A stretch of DNA of 64,000 nucleotides from Halobacteriales archaeon QS_4_69_225 (lineage in GTDB: Archaea; Halobacteriota; Halobacteria; Halobacteriales; Haloarculaceae), in assembly GCA_003020965.1 (NCBI GenBank), contig PXRL01000010.1, forward strand, positions 1-64,000, written 5' to 3'. A program made the position numbers and the translations under genes. The notes under the pieces are model-generated. The model had not been told where the DNA came from. It made no database searches and saw nothing but the letters and a program-made list of their open reading frames with translations. This document shows positions 17,983 through 26,646 of the stretch, piece by piece (position 1 is the first letter of the stretch; every line of letters starts with the position of its first letter).

Positions 17983-18140
17983 GAACCACGTCGAGATACT
18001 CCTCCACGACCTCCAGTTTCTCGTCAGTCGACTCGAACGGGTCGTAACCGCCCGGTCGGTCTCGGCTTCGAGAGCTTCGATGTCGGCCTCTCGGACCGCC
18101 TCACGGCCAGCGTCGAGCCGGTCCAGCAGTTCCTCGGCGC
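17983..18140 (-). pseudogene. Relic B of the same methyltransferase-like C-terminus
   Basis: On the minus strand it reads [39 protein letters not shown], then a frameshift within the part matching YDLFE...EEYL. The DNA is clearly homologous to 16783-16940 (a 24-nt identical run around GAACCACGTCGAGATACTCC) and retains about 20 more upstream residues. The frameshift shows it is a relic. Relics A and B flank the toxin-antitoxin pair in the same orientation. Confidence 0.55.
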
Positions 18141-18621
18141 CGCCGTCGGAGCGGGGAATCGGGATGGTCGCCTCCTCGCCGCTCGTGACGTTGCCAGAGT
18201 TCTGCGGATTCCGGCCGCTTGCCGGACGCAGTCCGGCAGTATCGTCGGAACGCACGGCGTTCCGACTGCAAGCGGGAAAGCTCCGATTTTCCGCACTGTC
18301 GTCAGAACGCGTCGCGTCGTTCGAACCACGTGCTACGGCTGCGGGGCGGCCTGTAGTGTCCCCGCGCGGCTCACGGCTCGCAGTGCTCCCGGCAGAGCGA
18401 CGCTGCCGAGCCCTCGCTCGCGTCTCGCAACGCCGCGCAGGGTGTCGGCGCCGCCGGCACCCTGTTCCGTAGCGACCACCCGCGACGCGGTGCCTCGCGC
18501 TTCTGGTCCGCCGGGAGTGGGTCGACCGACCGGCAGAAACTGGCTCGCCGGTCGGTACGTATCTGAATACCGCCGCCGTGCCCACAGATTGAACCGGCTC
18601 CCGGCCCTGCGTCGGGTAGGA
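18141..18621. other. 480-bp gene-free stretch with nested inverted repeats
   Basis: No gene is supported. At 18215-18275 an 8-bp outer stem (CCGCTTGC/GCAAGCGG) encloses two hairpins, one GCCGGAC/GTCCGGC (18221-18237) and one with a 10-bp stem GTCGGAACGC/GCGTTCCGAC (18244-18266), and a further GGAAA/TTTCC hairpin follows. Positions 18491-18548 are an inverted relative of 14034-14090. The rest is GC-rich with no family resemblance; the promoter of the next gene is probably near 18555-18600. Confidence 0.6.
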
Positions 18622-19545
18622 ATGTCACGGGACACCCCTCGCGTCGTCTCGCTGCTGCCGTCGGCGACGGAGATCGTCTACGCGCTGGGCGTCGAGCCGG
18701 TCGCGACCTCCCACGAGTGCGACCACCCGCCGGAGGCGGCCGACCGTCCGACCATCGTCGAGTCGCGGGTCGACGCCTCCGCCGCCAGCGCCGACATCGA
18801 CGCACAGGTGCAGGACGCCGAAGCCGAGGGCGGCGTCTACCGGATCGACCGCGAGACGCTGGCCGCCGTCGACCCCGACGTCGTCATCTCGCAGGGTATC
18901 TGCGAGGTGTGTGCCGTCGACACGGTGGTCGTCGAGGATGCTATCGCCGAGCTGGGGCTGGACTGCGAGCTGGTGACGACCGACCCGCACAGTCTGGGCG
19001 ACGTGCTGTCGGACGTCCGCCGCATCGGGCGGGCGCTCGGCCGGGAGGGGCGGGCCGGCGAGGTCGTCGCGGAGCTCGAGCGGCGCGTCGAGGCCGTCGC
19101 CGACCGGGTCGGCGACCCCGACCCCGCCGACCGTCCGGACGTGGCGGTGCTCGACTGGCTCGACCCCGTGATGGTCGCCGGCCACTGGGTGCCGGAGCTG
19201 GTCGACCTCGCCGGCGGCCGCCACGGCCTGTCGGACCCCGGCGACGCGTCGACGCCGCGGGAGTGGGCGGCGATCCGCGAGTACGACCCCGACGTGCTGG
19301 TCGCCGCCCCCTGCGGGTTCGGCCTCGAGCAGACCGCCGACAACGCCGCCGACCTGACCGACCGGCCCGGGTGGGACGACCTCGCGGCCGTCGAGGCCGG
19401 CCGCGTCCACGCCGTCGACGGCCACCACCTCACCAACCGGCCGGGGCCGCGGGTCGTCGACACCCTGGAGGTGCTGGCGGCGCTGCTGCACCCCGGCCGC
19501 TTCGAGGCGCCGGCGCCGTGGCAGACGCGGCCGTTCCCGCCGTGA
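18622..19545 (+). CDS. BtuF-like corrinoid-binding protein (cytoplasmic)
   Basis: 307 aa, MSRDTPRVVSLLPSATEIVY. The type III periplasmic-binding fold of BtuF/FecB: LLPSATEIVYALG, VATSHECDHPPEA, DPDVVISQGICEVCAVD, then LDWLDPVMVAGHWVPELV and GGRHGLSDPGD. The conserved ISQ..CEVCAV stretch marks the cobalamin-binding subgroup. No signal peptide or lipobox is present, so it is probably cytosolic, unlike BtuF proper. TGA overlaps the GTG of the JAMM protease gene. It may act in cobinamide/cobalamin handling; this is family-based. Confidence 0.85.
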   Translation: MSRDTPRVVSLLPSATEIVYALGVEPVATSHECDHPPEAADRPTIVESRVDASAASADIDAQVQDAEAEGGVYRIDRETLAAVDPDVVISQGICEVCAVDTVVVEDAIAELGLDCELVTTDPHSLGDVLSDVRRIGRALGREGRAGEVVAELERRVEAVADRVGDPDPADRPDVAVLDWLDPVMVAGHWVPELVDLAGGRHGLSDPGDASTPREWAAIREYDPDVLVAAPCGFGLEQTADNAADLTDRPGWDDLAAVEAGRVHAVDGHHLTNRPGPRVVDTLEVLAALLHPGRFEAPAPWQTRPFPP

Positions 19546-20012
19546 CGGTCGTGCTGCCGGCGGCGGTCCGGGCGGCCATCGTCGATCACGCCCGCGAGGG
19601 CGCCCCCGAGGAGGTGGTCGGCGTGCTGGCGGGCCACCGTGGCGACGACGTCTCGACCGTCGAGCGGGCGCTCCGGGCGCGGAACGCCGCCGACGCGCCG
19701 CGGACCCGCTACGAGATCGCGCCGGACGAACAGCTGGCGCTGCTGGAGCAGATCGAGGCCTCGGGAAGCGACGTCGTCGGGTTCTACCACTCCCACCCTC
19801 GCGGCCCGACCGAGCCGAGCGACGTCGACGCCGGGCGGGCCGCCTGGCCCGGTCACTCGTATCTGATCGTCTCGCTGGCCGGCGAGTCCGGCGACGAGCC
19901 GACCGACGGCCCGACCGGCGAGCCCGGCGACGAACCAATCGGCGGCCCGACCATCGGGAGCTGGCGGTGGACGGGCGAGCGGTTCCGCGAGGAGGCCGTC
20001 GAGCCGCGGTAG
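19542..20012 (+). CDS. JAMM/MPN+ metalloprotease (desampylase HvJAMM1-like)
   Basis: 156 aa from GTG 19542, overlapping the preceding TGA by 4 nt. JAMM motif complete: Glu near residue 24 ([11 protein letters not shown]), His83-x-His85 then x7, Ser93, x2, Asp96 in [16 protein letters not shown]. Close in length and motif spacing to the haloarchaeal desampylase that cleaves SAMP modifiers from proteins and from SAMP-linear chains. A repetitive [16 protein letters not shown] insert near residue 120-135 is unusual and probably a surface loop. Confidence 0.9.
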   Translation: MTVVLPAAVRAAIVDHAREGAPEEVVGVLAGHRGDDVSTVERALRARNAADAPRTRYEIAPDEQLALLEQIEASGSDVVGFYHSHPRGPTEPSDVDAGRAAWPGHSYLIVSLAGESGDEPTDGPTGEPGDEPIGGPTIGSWRWTGERFREEAVEPR

Positions 20013-20061
20013 CCGACGGCGGAGCGAAACGGCTATTCCCGTCGCGGCGCCAGGACTGTTC

Positions 20062-21078
20062 ATGAGCGTCCAGGTCGCGGTCAACGGCTACGGCACCATC
20101 GGGAAGCGGGTCGCCGACGCGGTGACGCTGCAGCCGGACATGGAGCTGCTCGGCGTCGCCAAGACCAGCCCGAACCACGAGGCCGACCTCGCCGTCGAGA
20201 ACGGCTATCCGCTGTACGCGGCCGTCGAGGAGCGGGTCGAGCTGTTCGACGAGGCCGGCATCGAGCTGGCCGGCGAGGTCGAGGAGCTGGTGGCGGCCGC
20301 CGACGTCGTCGTCGACGCCTGTCCATCCGGCATCGGCGCCGAGAACCGGTCGCTGTACGAGGCCCACGACACGCCGGCGATCTACCAGGGCGGCGAGGAC
20401 GCCGACATCGTCGACGTCTCGTTCGTCGCCCGGGCGAACTACGGGGCGGCGACCGGTGCCGACCACGTTCGGGTGGTTTCCTGCAACACGACCGGACTGT
20501 CGCGGCTGCTGGCGCCGCTGGAGGAGGCCTACGGCGTCGAGAAGGCCCGCGTGACGCTCGTCCGCCGGGGCGGCGACCCCGCCCAGACCGGCCGCGGCCC
20601 CATCAACGACATCCTGCCGAACCCGGTGTCGCTGCCCTCCCACCACGGCCCCGACGTCAACACCATCTTTCCGGACCTGGACATCGACACGCTCGGGCTG
20701 AAGGTGCCGGCGACGCTGATGCACACCCACTCGGTCAACGTGACGCTGGAGGCCTCGCCCGACGCGGCCGACGTCGTCAACCTGCTGGACGAGGGGGACC
20801 GGACCTTCCTGATTCCGCCGGAACACGGCATCGACGGCGCCGGCGCGCTGAAGGAGTACGCCATGGACCGCGGCCGACCGCGGGCCGACATCTGGGAGAA
20901 CTGCATCTGGGGGGAGTCGATCACCGTCGAGGACGACGATCTCTATCTGTTCCAGGCCGTCCACCAGGAGTCCGACGTCGTCCCGGAGAACATCGACGCG
21001 ATTCGCGCCGTCACGGGGACGGCCGACGCCGCGGAATCGGTCGCCCGGACGAACGAGACGCTGGGCGTCGGGTTCTGA
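20062..21078 (+). CDS. gap: Type II (archaeal) glyceraldehyde-3-phosphate dehydrogenase
   Basis: 338 aa, [20 protein letters not shown]. Rossmann start NGYGTIGKR, catalytic Cys141 in [12 protein letters not shown], and [21 protein letters not shown] followed by HHGPDVNTI are those of the archaeal phosphorylating NAD(P)-dependent GAPDH (type II, distinct from the bacterial-type enzyme). Acts in gluconeogenesis and the lower glycolytic route of haloarchaea. It lies 49 bp after the desampylase and may share its transcript. Confidence 0.95.
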   Translation: MSVQVAVNGYGTIGKRVADAVTLQPDMELLGVAKTSPNHEADLAVENGYPLYAAVEERVELFDEAGIELAGEVEELVAAADVVVDACPSGIGAENRSLYEAHDTPAIYQGGEDADIVDVSFVARANYGAATGADHVRVVSCNTTGLSRLLAPLEEAYGVEKARVTLVRRGGDPAQTGRGPINDILPNPVSLPSHHGPDVNTIFPDLDIDTLGLKVPATLMHTHSVNVTLEASPDAADVVNLLDEGDRTFLIPPEHGIDGAGALKEYAMDRGRPRADIWENCIWGESITVEDDDLYLFQAVHQESDVVPENIDAIRAVTGTADAAESVARTNETLGVGF

Positions 21079-21097
21079 GGCGGACGGCGGTCGGCGG

Positions 21098-21403
21098 TCA
21101 GCCGTCCGTCAGCCGGTCGAAAACGGCGGGGTTCTCCCACAGTTCGTGGAGCGTGCCGGCGGCCAGAAAGCGCGTCGGGGCGGCGACCCACTCCGTCGTC
21201 GCCGGCGCCGTGGGAGCGGGGGCGTCGGCGTCGAACCACCACGCCACGTAGCGGCCGTCGTCGAGACGGGCCGTCGGGTACGCCGCCGTCTCGACGAGGA
21301 TGTCGATGCGGGTGTCGGCCTCGACGGCCGGCCGTTCGTCGGCGGCGTCGAGGTAGACCTCGATGGGAACGCCGTCGTCGTGGGTCGGACGCCCTGGCGA
21401 CAT
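21098..21403 (-). CDS. Conserved haloarchaeal hypothetical protein
   Basis: 101 aa from ATG 21403 (MSPGRPTHDDGVPIEVYLDA). Acidic and soluble, predicted mostly beta: VPIEVYLDAADERPAVEADT, RIDILVETAAYPTARL, DGRYVAWWFDADAPAP, and a short C-terminal helix RFLAAGTLHELWENPAVFDR. No known motif. It converges with GAPDH (19-bp gap) and is divergent from the Hsp20 gene. Confidence 0.7.
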   Translation of the reverse strand: MSPGRPTHDDGVPIEVYLDAADERPAVEADTRIDILVETAAYPTARLDDGRYVAWWFDADAPAPTAPATTEWVAAPTRFLAAGTLHELWENPAVFDRLTDG

Positions 21404-21553
21404 GCTCCAAGCCGTGATTCGCCGTCGCCGCACTAAAAGGTCAGTCGGCCAGGCGTCTGACGCCGGCCGGCGGCGGGCTCGGCGGCCGTCCGACCGGATA
21501 CGAGTCGGGACTCCGACCGAAGGCTTTTGCCGGGTAGCACCGTACAGGTGGAT

Positions 21554-21925
21554 ATGCGCCGGGACGACCGCGACGACCCCTTCGACGACATCTTCAGCGA
21601 GATCGAACGCATGATGGAGGAGATGACCGGCGGCGTCGCCGGCGACGCCGGCTTCGGCGGCGACGCACACGTGTCCGTCTACGAGGCCGACGAGCGGGTC
21701 CGCGTCGTCGCCGACATGCCCGGCGTCGACAAGGACGACATCGACATCAAGTGCGACGGTCGCCACGTCACCATCTCGGCGTCGACGGAGGTCAGCGACT
21801 ACAGAGAGCGCGTCGAACTACCGGCCCGGGTCGACGAGCACTCGGCGTCGGCGACGTTCAACAACGGCGTCCTCGAAATCGAGTTCGACCGGGCCGACTC
21901 CTCGGCCAGCATCGACTTCTCTTAG
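21554..21925 (+). CDS. Small heat-shock protein Hsp20/alpha-crystallin
   Basis: 123 aa, MRRDDRDDPFDDIFSEIERM. The N-terminal arm is short and acidic (ERMMEEMTGG), followed by the alpha-crystallin beta sandwich: HVSVYEADERVRVVADMPGV, DKDDIDIKCDGRHVTISAST, RERVELPARVDEHSASATF, NNGVLEIEFDR. The C-terminal IXI motif is not obvious (ASIDFS end), so oligomer assembly may differ. An ATP-independent holdase. GTGGATATG places the start; a longer frame upstream is not supported. Confidence 0.9.
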   Translation: MRRDDRDDPFDDIFSEIERMMEEMTGGVAGDAGFGGDAHVSVYEADERVRVVADMPGVDKDDIDIKCDGRHVTISASTEVSDYRERVELPARVDEHSASATFNNGVLEIEFDRADSSASIDFS

Positions 21926-22056
21926 CGCCGCGGCCGGTCGGCGACCCCGCGCTCGCCGTTACGTAGCTCCGCCGCGTAGCGGTAGCGACCGCGACCGACG
22001 TCCGCGGTCGGTCCGTCGGCGCGACCGACAACTGCCGGAGCGGTGCCCGCCTCGAG

Positions 22057-22923
22057 TCAGCGGTTTCGACGTGCGGTTTCGCTGACGAGCGCCGCCAGCC
22101 GGTCGTAGAAGCCGTCGTCGTACTTCGTCGCCTCGTCGACGGTCGGCCGGGCGTTCGTCTCGTTGACGACCGCCCGGTCGTCGGTCACGAGCAGGTCGAC
22201 CCCGAGCCAGGGGACATCGAGGGCCGCCGCCGCCCGCTCGGCGAGCCGCCGGCGGTCGGCCGGCAGGTCGATTCCCTCGGCGACGGCGCCGCGGTGGACA
22301 TTGTGTTTCCAGCGGCCCGCCGCCCGCTCGTCGGCCGGCAGCCGCCGCTCGACGCACCCGACGCAGTCGCCGTCCGCGACCATCGCCCGGTAGTCCGTCG
22401 CCCCGGGGAGATACTCCTGGACGAGAAAGGAGCGGTCCTCCGTTGCCCGGTAGTCGTGGACCAGTGCGAGGTAGTCGCAGACGCCGAGAAAGGAATCGAG
22501 GTCGCCGACCTTCGCGACGCCGACGCCGCGGGTCGCGGAGTTGGGCTTGACGACGACCGGCGGGTCGAACCGCTCGAAGGCCGCCCGCAACGTCGCCTTG
22601 TCGGCCGGATTCGAGACGTGGACCGTCTCGGGGGTCGGCACGCCCGCCCGGTCGAGCCGAGACAGCGTCTCTGCTTTGTTCCGGGACCGCAGGACCGCCT
22701 CGCGGTCGTTGACCCACGGCACGCCGAGCATGGCGTCGGCGACGCCGCCCTCCATCAGCCGCGAGGGGTAGACGAAGCCGACGTCGAACGGCTCGCGAGC
22801 GCCGTCCAGCGGCTGGGCCCGGCGGCTGGTCGGCAGGTGAGCGGCCTCGATTCCGCGGTCGGCCAGCGGCTCCCGAATCCGCTCGAGGGTTTCGGCGTCC
22901 GTCGCCACCGCGAGCCGGAGCAT
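22057..22923 (-). CDS. RimK-like ATP-grasp ligase
   Basis: 288 aa, MLRLAVATDAETLERIREPL. The ATP-grasp fold is seen in NKAETLSRLDRAGVPTPETV, VVVKPNSATRGVGVAKVGD, FLVQEYLPGATDYRAMVADG, GRWKHNVHRGAVAEGIDLP and the metal-binding end GVDLLVTDDRAVVNETNARP. RimK relatives ligate glutamate or other amino acids to a protein or small molecule (LysX, MptN, CofF). The exact acceptor cannot be told from sequence. Monocistronic, followed downstream by the Hsp20 gene in convergent orientation. Confidence 0.88.
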   Translation of the reverse strand: MLRLAVATDAETLERIREPLADRGIEAAHLPTSRRAQPLDGAREPFDVGFVYPSRLMEGGVADAMLGVPWVNDREAVLRSRNKAETLSRLDRAGVPTPETVHVSNPADKATLRAAFERFDPPVVVKPNSATRGVGVAKVGDLDSFLGVCDYLALVHDYRATEDRSFLVQEYLPGATDYRAMVADGDCVGCVERRLPADERAAGRWKHNVHRGAVAEGIDLPADRRRLAERAAAALDVPWLGVDLLVTDDRAVVNETNARPTVDEATKYDDGFYDRLAALVSETARRNR

Positions 22924-22961
22924 ACACGAGCGTGGTGGTCGCCGGTCTTGAATCCGCTGTC

Positions 22962-24899
22962 TCAGTCGTCGCCGGCCTCGGTGCGGGCCTGTCGCTCGGC
23001 GGCCCGCTCGACGAACTCGTCGGGGAGTTCGTCGATCTCGCCGGCCTGGACGCCCCACAGGTGGGCGTAGAGGCCGCCGGCTTCCAGCAGCGCCCCGTGG
23101 CTGCCCCGCTCGACGATCTCGCCGCTTTCGAGCACGAGAATACGGTCGGCGTCCCTGATGGTCGACAGCCGGTGGGCGATGGCGAAGGTGGTGCGGTCCT
23201 CGGTGAGGCGGTCCAGCGACCGCTGGATGAGCATCTCCGTCTCGGTGTCGACGTCGCTGGTCGCCTCGTCCAACACGAGCAGCTCGGGATCCTTCAGGAC
23301 GGCCCGGGCGATGGAGATTCGCTGGCGCTGGCCGCCGGAGAGCTTCACGCCCCGCTCGCCCACCATCGTGTCGTAGCCGTCCGGCAGGTTGGTGATGAAC
23401 TCGTGGGCCTCGGCGGCTTTGGCGGCATCGACGATGCTCTCCTCGTCGGCGTCGAAGACGCCGTAGGCGATGTTCTCCCGGACGGTGCCGTAGAAGAGGA
23501 ACGTGTCCTGGCCGACGTAGCCGATCTGCTGGCGGAGGCTCCGTAGGGTCACCTCCCGGACGTCCCGGCCGTCGACCCGGACGGCGCCCTCGTCGACATC
23601 GTACAGCCGGAGCAGCAGCTTCAGCACGGTCGACTTGCCGGCGCCCGTCGGGCCGACCAGTGCGAGCGTGTCGCCGCCCTCGACGGCGAAGTCGACGTCC
23701 TCGACGATGGGTTCGTCGTCGTAGCCGAAGGTGACGTCGTCGTACTCGACGCGGCCGGCCGTGACCTCCAGCGGCTCGGCGTCGGCGTCGACCGCCAGCC
23801 GGTCGGGTTCGTCCATCAGCCCGAAGATGCGCTCGGCGGAGGCGTAGGCCCGCTGGTACATATTGATTATCTGACCAAACTGAGCCATCGGCCAGATGAA
23901 CCGCTGTGTCAGGAGGATGAACGTCGTGAACTCCCCGATCAACAGCGGCTCGGTCAGGGGTCCGGGGCCGCCGCCGGATTGAGCGGTCGTCAGTACCCAG
24001 CCGCCGCCGATGAGGAACGTCAGCACGAAGCCGATGCCGGCGATGACCCGCAGCCCGGGGAAGAACTTGATGCGGGTTCCGACGGCGTCCCAGTTGGCGT
24101 CGAAGTACTCCTCGGAGACGTCCTCGACGCGGTCGGACTCGTAGGGCTCGGTGTTGGCCGACTTGATCACCTGGATGCCGCCGAGGTTGTTCTCCAGCCG
24201 GGAGTTGACGTTGCCGACCGTCGAGCGGACGTCGGCGTACTTCGGCTGGATGACCCGGATGAACTTGTAGGTGAAAACGGCGATGAGCGGCACCGGTACG
24301 AGGGCGATGAGCGCCAACTGCCAGTTCAGCCAGAAGAGAACCCCGGCGATGCCGAGCACCATCACCGTCAGCCGGAACGTCGAGTTCAGCCCGTCGTTGA
24401 GGAACCGCTCGAGGCGGTTGACGTCGTTCGAGAGGATGGACATCAACTCGCCGGTCTGTTTGTCGGCGAAGAAGTCCATGTTCAGCCGCTGCATCGTGTC
24501 GTAGGTGTCCGTGCGGACGTCGTGCTGGATGTGCTGGGCGAAGGAGTTGAACCCCCAGTTGCGGACCCAGTGGAACGCCGCCCCCAGCAGGAATGCCCCT
24601 CCGATGAGCAGCACCGTCAACAGTAGCTGGCCGTTTTCCGTCGCCGGTACCCACGCCGCCGGCACCAGCCAGGGGGCGAACGCCTTGTCGTTCCGGAAGA
24701 TGGCGTCGATGGCCAGCCCCAGGAGTACCGGTGGCAGCAGATCCAGCAGCCGCGCGAAGACGCTGGCGACGACGCCGACGGCGAACTGGACGGCGTTGGG
24801 CCGGCCGTACTCGTCGAAGAGCCGCCGCATCGGATCCTCGGCGTTGGCCCGCTGCTCCTCGAAGGGGTCGTCCTCGTCGTCCCAGGCGGCGTCGCTCAT
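22962..24899 (-). CDS. ABC transporter fused permease/ATPase (MsbA/MDR-like exporter)
   Basis: 645 aa, MSDAAWDDEDDPFEEQRANA. An acidic N-terminal tail, then a six-helix type 1 exporter domain (for example VGVVASVFARLLDLLPPVLL), and a C-terminal ATPase with Walker A GPTGAGKST, Q-loop YVGQDTFLFYG, signature LSGGQRQRISIARAV, Walker B LLVLDEATSDVD and H-loop AHRLSTI. Half-transporter architecture, so it works as a homo- or heterodimer. Substrate unknown (lipid or drug classes are common). The neighbouring RimK-like gene is on the same strand, 39 bp downstream. Confidence 0.95.
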   Translation of the reverse strand: MSDAAWDDEDDPFEEQRANAEDPMRRLFDEYGRPNAVQFAVGVVASVFARLLDLLPPVLLGLAIDAIFRNDKAFAPWLVPAAWVPATENGQLLLTVLLIGGAFLLGAAFHWVRNWGFNSFAQHIQHDVRTDTYDTMQRLNMDFFADKQTGELMSILSNDVNRLERFLNDGLNSTFRLTVMVLGIAGVLFWLNWQLALIALVPVPLIAVFTYKFIRVIQPKYADVRSTVGNVNSRLENNLGGIQVIKSANTEPYESDRVEDVSEEYFDANWDAVGTRIKFFPGLRVIAGIGFVLTFLIGGGWVLTTAQSGGGPGPLTEPLLIGEFTTFILLTQRFIWPMAQFGQIINMYQRAYASAERIFGLMDEPDRLAVDADAEPLEVTAGRVEYDDVTFGYDDEPIVEDVDFAVEGGDTLALVGPTGAGKSTVLKLLLRLYDVDEGAVRVDGRDVREVTLRSLRQQIGYVGQDTFLFYGTVRENIAYGVFDADEESIVDAAKAAEAHEFITNLPDGYDTMVGERGVKLSGGQRQRISIARAVLKDPELLVLDEATSDVDTETEMLIQRSLDRLTEDRTTFAIAHRLSTIRDADRILVLESGEIVERGSHGALLEAGGLYAHLWGVQAGEIDELPDEFVERAAERQARTEAGDD

Positions 24900-24964
24900 T
24901 ACGACAACTGGCCGTTCGGTCAGTATAACGCTTGGCTCGCCGGCCGGCGCGGCCGCGACCGTGA

Positions 24965-25483
24965 TTACAGGTCGAACGCCAGTCGGTCGCCCGACTCGAC
25001 GCCGCGGTCGGCGGCCCAGCCGCGGTTCACCTCGAGGACGTACCGCGCCTCGCCGGTGTACTCCTGATCGGCGCCGTCCTCGCCCGGCCCCGGTTTCGGC
25101 GCCTCGCGGACGGCCGTGATCCGGCCGTCGGCGTCGGCGAAGACGATGTCGAGGCCGAACGACATGTTCCGCATCACGTAGGTCCGCTCGTCGACGCCGC
25201 CGTGGACGAACAACATTCCGCGATCGGCGGGCAGGCGGTCGGTCTCGCTCAGGCCGACGTACCGCTTCGGGAACGTGTCGGCGACGGCAGCCTCGACCTG
25301 CCCGAGTGACTCGCCGGTCTCGTCGTCGACGACCGCCACCTGCGTGTGGTCGTACCCATCGGGGTCGGCGGAATCGTAGCCCGCCAGGTACGGCGCGACG
25401 GCGCCGGTCGCGAGCCCGAGGTACGCGACGCCGGCGAGGGCGACGAGCGCCGCGGCCGCGTAGACGAGGGGTCGTCGGTCCAT
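24965..25483 (-). CDS. DUF192 family protein, membrane-anchored
   Basis: 172 aa, MDRRPLVYAAAALVALAGVA. One N-terminal hydrophobic segment anchors the protein; the DUF192 domain follows: VAVVDDETGESLGQVEAAV, KRYVGLSETDRLPADRGMLF, RTYVMRNMSFGLDIVFADAD, RYVLEVNRGWAADRGVESGD. DUF192 is a small beta-barrel domain of unknown activity on the outer face. A clear paralog lies immediately upstream (25524-26126), so a tandem duplication is indicated. Confidence 0.88.
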   Translation of the reverse strand: MDRRPLVYAAAALVALAGVAYLGLATGAVAPYLAGYDSADPDGYDHTQVAVVDDETGESLGQVEAAVADTFPKRYVGLSETDRLPADRGMLFVHGGVDERTYVMRNMSFGLDIVFADADGRITAVREAPKPGPGEDGADQEYTGEARYVLEVNRGWAADRGVESGDRLAFDL

Positions 25484-25523
25484 CGTCGGAGTCAGGCCGG
25501 CGCCGGAAAAAAGCCTGCCGGCG

Positions 25524-26126
25524 TCACTCCGCGACGTCGAACTCGATGCGGTCGCCGGGTTCGACGCCGCGTTCGTCGGTCCAGCCGCGGTTCACCTCCA
25601 GGACGTGCTGCCCTTTTCCGGAGGCCCGGATGCTCTCGCCGTTCTCGCCGGCCTCGGGCGCCCGCCGCTCGTGGACGGAGTCGATGGTGCCGTTGGCGTG
25701 GACGAAGATGATGTCCAGCGGGAACGACATGTTCCGCATCACGTAGGTCAGCTCCCGCTCGCTGTCGTACGTGAACAACATTCCGCGGTCGTCGGGCAGG
25801 TCGTCGGTCTCGCTCAGGCCGGTGTACCGCAGCGAGCTGTTGTCGGCGATTGCGGCCTTGACCCGACCGAGTTCCTCGCCGGTCTCGCCGTCGACGACCG
25901 TCACCGTCGTCCGGTCGTAGTCGGAGTGGACCTCGGTCGGTGTCGATGTCGACGTCGGCTCGTCCGTCGGTTCCGCCGTCGGCGTGCCGTCGTCCGGCTC
26001 CGTCGCCGTCGGCGCCGGCGTCGACGTCGAGGGGCCGCCGAACGGCCCGACACAGCCGGCCGCCAGCAGAAGTCCGACGACCAGCGCGGCCGCGAGCGTA
26101 CGGCGTTTTCGTCTCCGCGTGGTCAC
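25524..26126 (-). CDS. DUF192 family lipoprotein, paralog of the next gene
   Basis: 200 aa from GTG 26126 (VTTRRRKRRTLAAALVVG). Positively charged start, hydrophobic stretch, lipobox LLLAAGC, then a Thr/Pro-rich stalk (TPAPTATEPDDGTPTAEPTD) typical of haloarchaeal lipoproteins, then the DUF192 domain (RYTGLSETDDLPDDRGMLF, YVMRNMSFPLDIIFVHANG, HVLEVNRGWTDERGVEPGD). It is 40 bp upstream of the second DUF192 gene and likely co-transcribed. Function unknown. Confidence 0.88.
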   Translation of the reverse strand: MTTRRRKRRTLAAALVVGLLLAAGCVGPFGGPSTSTPAPTATEPDDGTPTAEPTDEPTSTSTPTEVHSDYDRTTVTVVDGETGEELGRVKAAIADNSSLRYTGLSETDDLPDDRGMLFTYDSERELTYVMRNMSFPLDIIFVHANGTIDSVHERRAPEAGENGESIRASGKGQHVLEVNRGWTDERGVEPGDRIEFDVAE

Positions 26127-26519
26127 GCCCGACGGTGCGGCCCGGCGTCGCCTAAGCCTTGCCGTCGCCCGGGGTAGCGTTTGGTGAGGCGGAAGTAGCG
26201 TCCTTCGGCGGTGACGACGGCGTTTGCGAACGCCCCCTCCCGCTCGCGGGCTGCGCCTCGCTGTCTCCGGAAATCGCCGATTCCCGGGAGTGAGCGGATC
26301 GGAGATCCGCGATCTACGGAAGAGCTTCGCTCTTCCGGTATGACGAAAGACGGCTCCGTGAGCCGTCTTTCGAACCACGCTCCGTCGCCTAAACCGGCGA
26401 GCGGTCGGCCCCATTTGAGGTCCCGCCCGACGCCGGCTGCCCGGCCGGCTCTCGCGTAACTACACAGGGTCTGTCCCGGAAGGCAAGCGTTAACCCCGCG
26501 GCCCGACTTCTGGCCGTCA
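26127..26519. other. Gene-free stretch with hairpins and a dispersed repeat
   Basis: About 390 bp. Two perfect hairpins: GGAAGAGC/GCTCTTCC at 26318-26336 and an 11-bp stem AAAGACGGCTC/GAGCCGTCTTT at 26346-26370. Positions 26398-26465 are, in inverted orientation, related to 35926-35990 (shared GTACGCGAGAGCCGGCC-like core). No coding potential is convincing. The end abuts tRNA-Val. Confidence 0.65.
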
Positions 26520-26592
26520 GGGTCCGTGGTCTAGTGGCTATGACGCGGCCCTTACAAGGCCGAGGTCGGTGGTTCGAACCCGCCCGGACCCA
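26520..26592 (+). tRNA. tRNA-Val (anticodon TAC)
   Basis: A 73-nt cloverleaf: acceptor GGGTCCG/CGGACCC with discriminator A, D arm GTCTAGTGGCTATGAC, anticodon stem CGGCC/GGCCG with loop CTTACAA (anticodon TAC), variable AGGTC, T stem GGTGG/CCGCC with loop TTCGAAC. No CCA is encoded, as usual in haloarchaea. Confidence 0.95.
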
Positions 26593-26646
26593 TGCGATTC
26601 TGCGAGGAACGACCGTGACGAGCGCCGTGGGCCGGGCCGGCACGGC

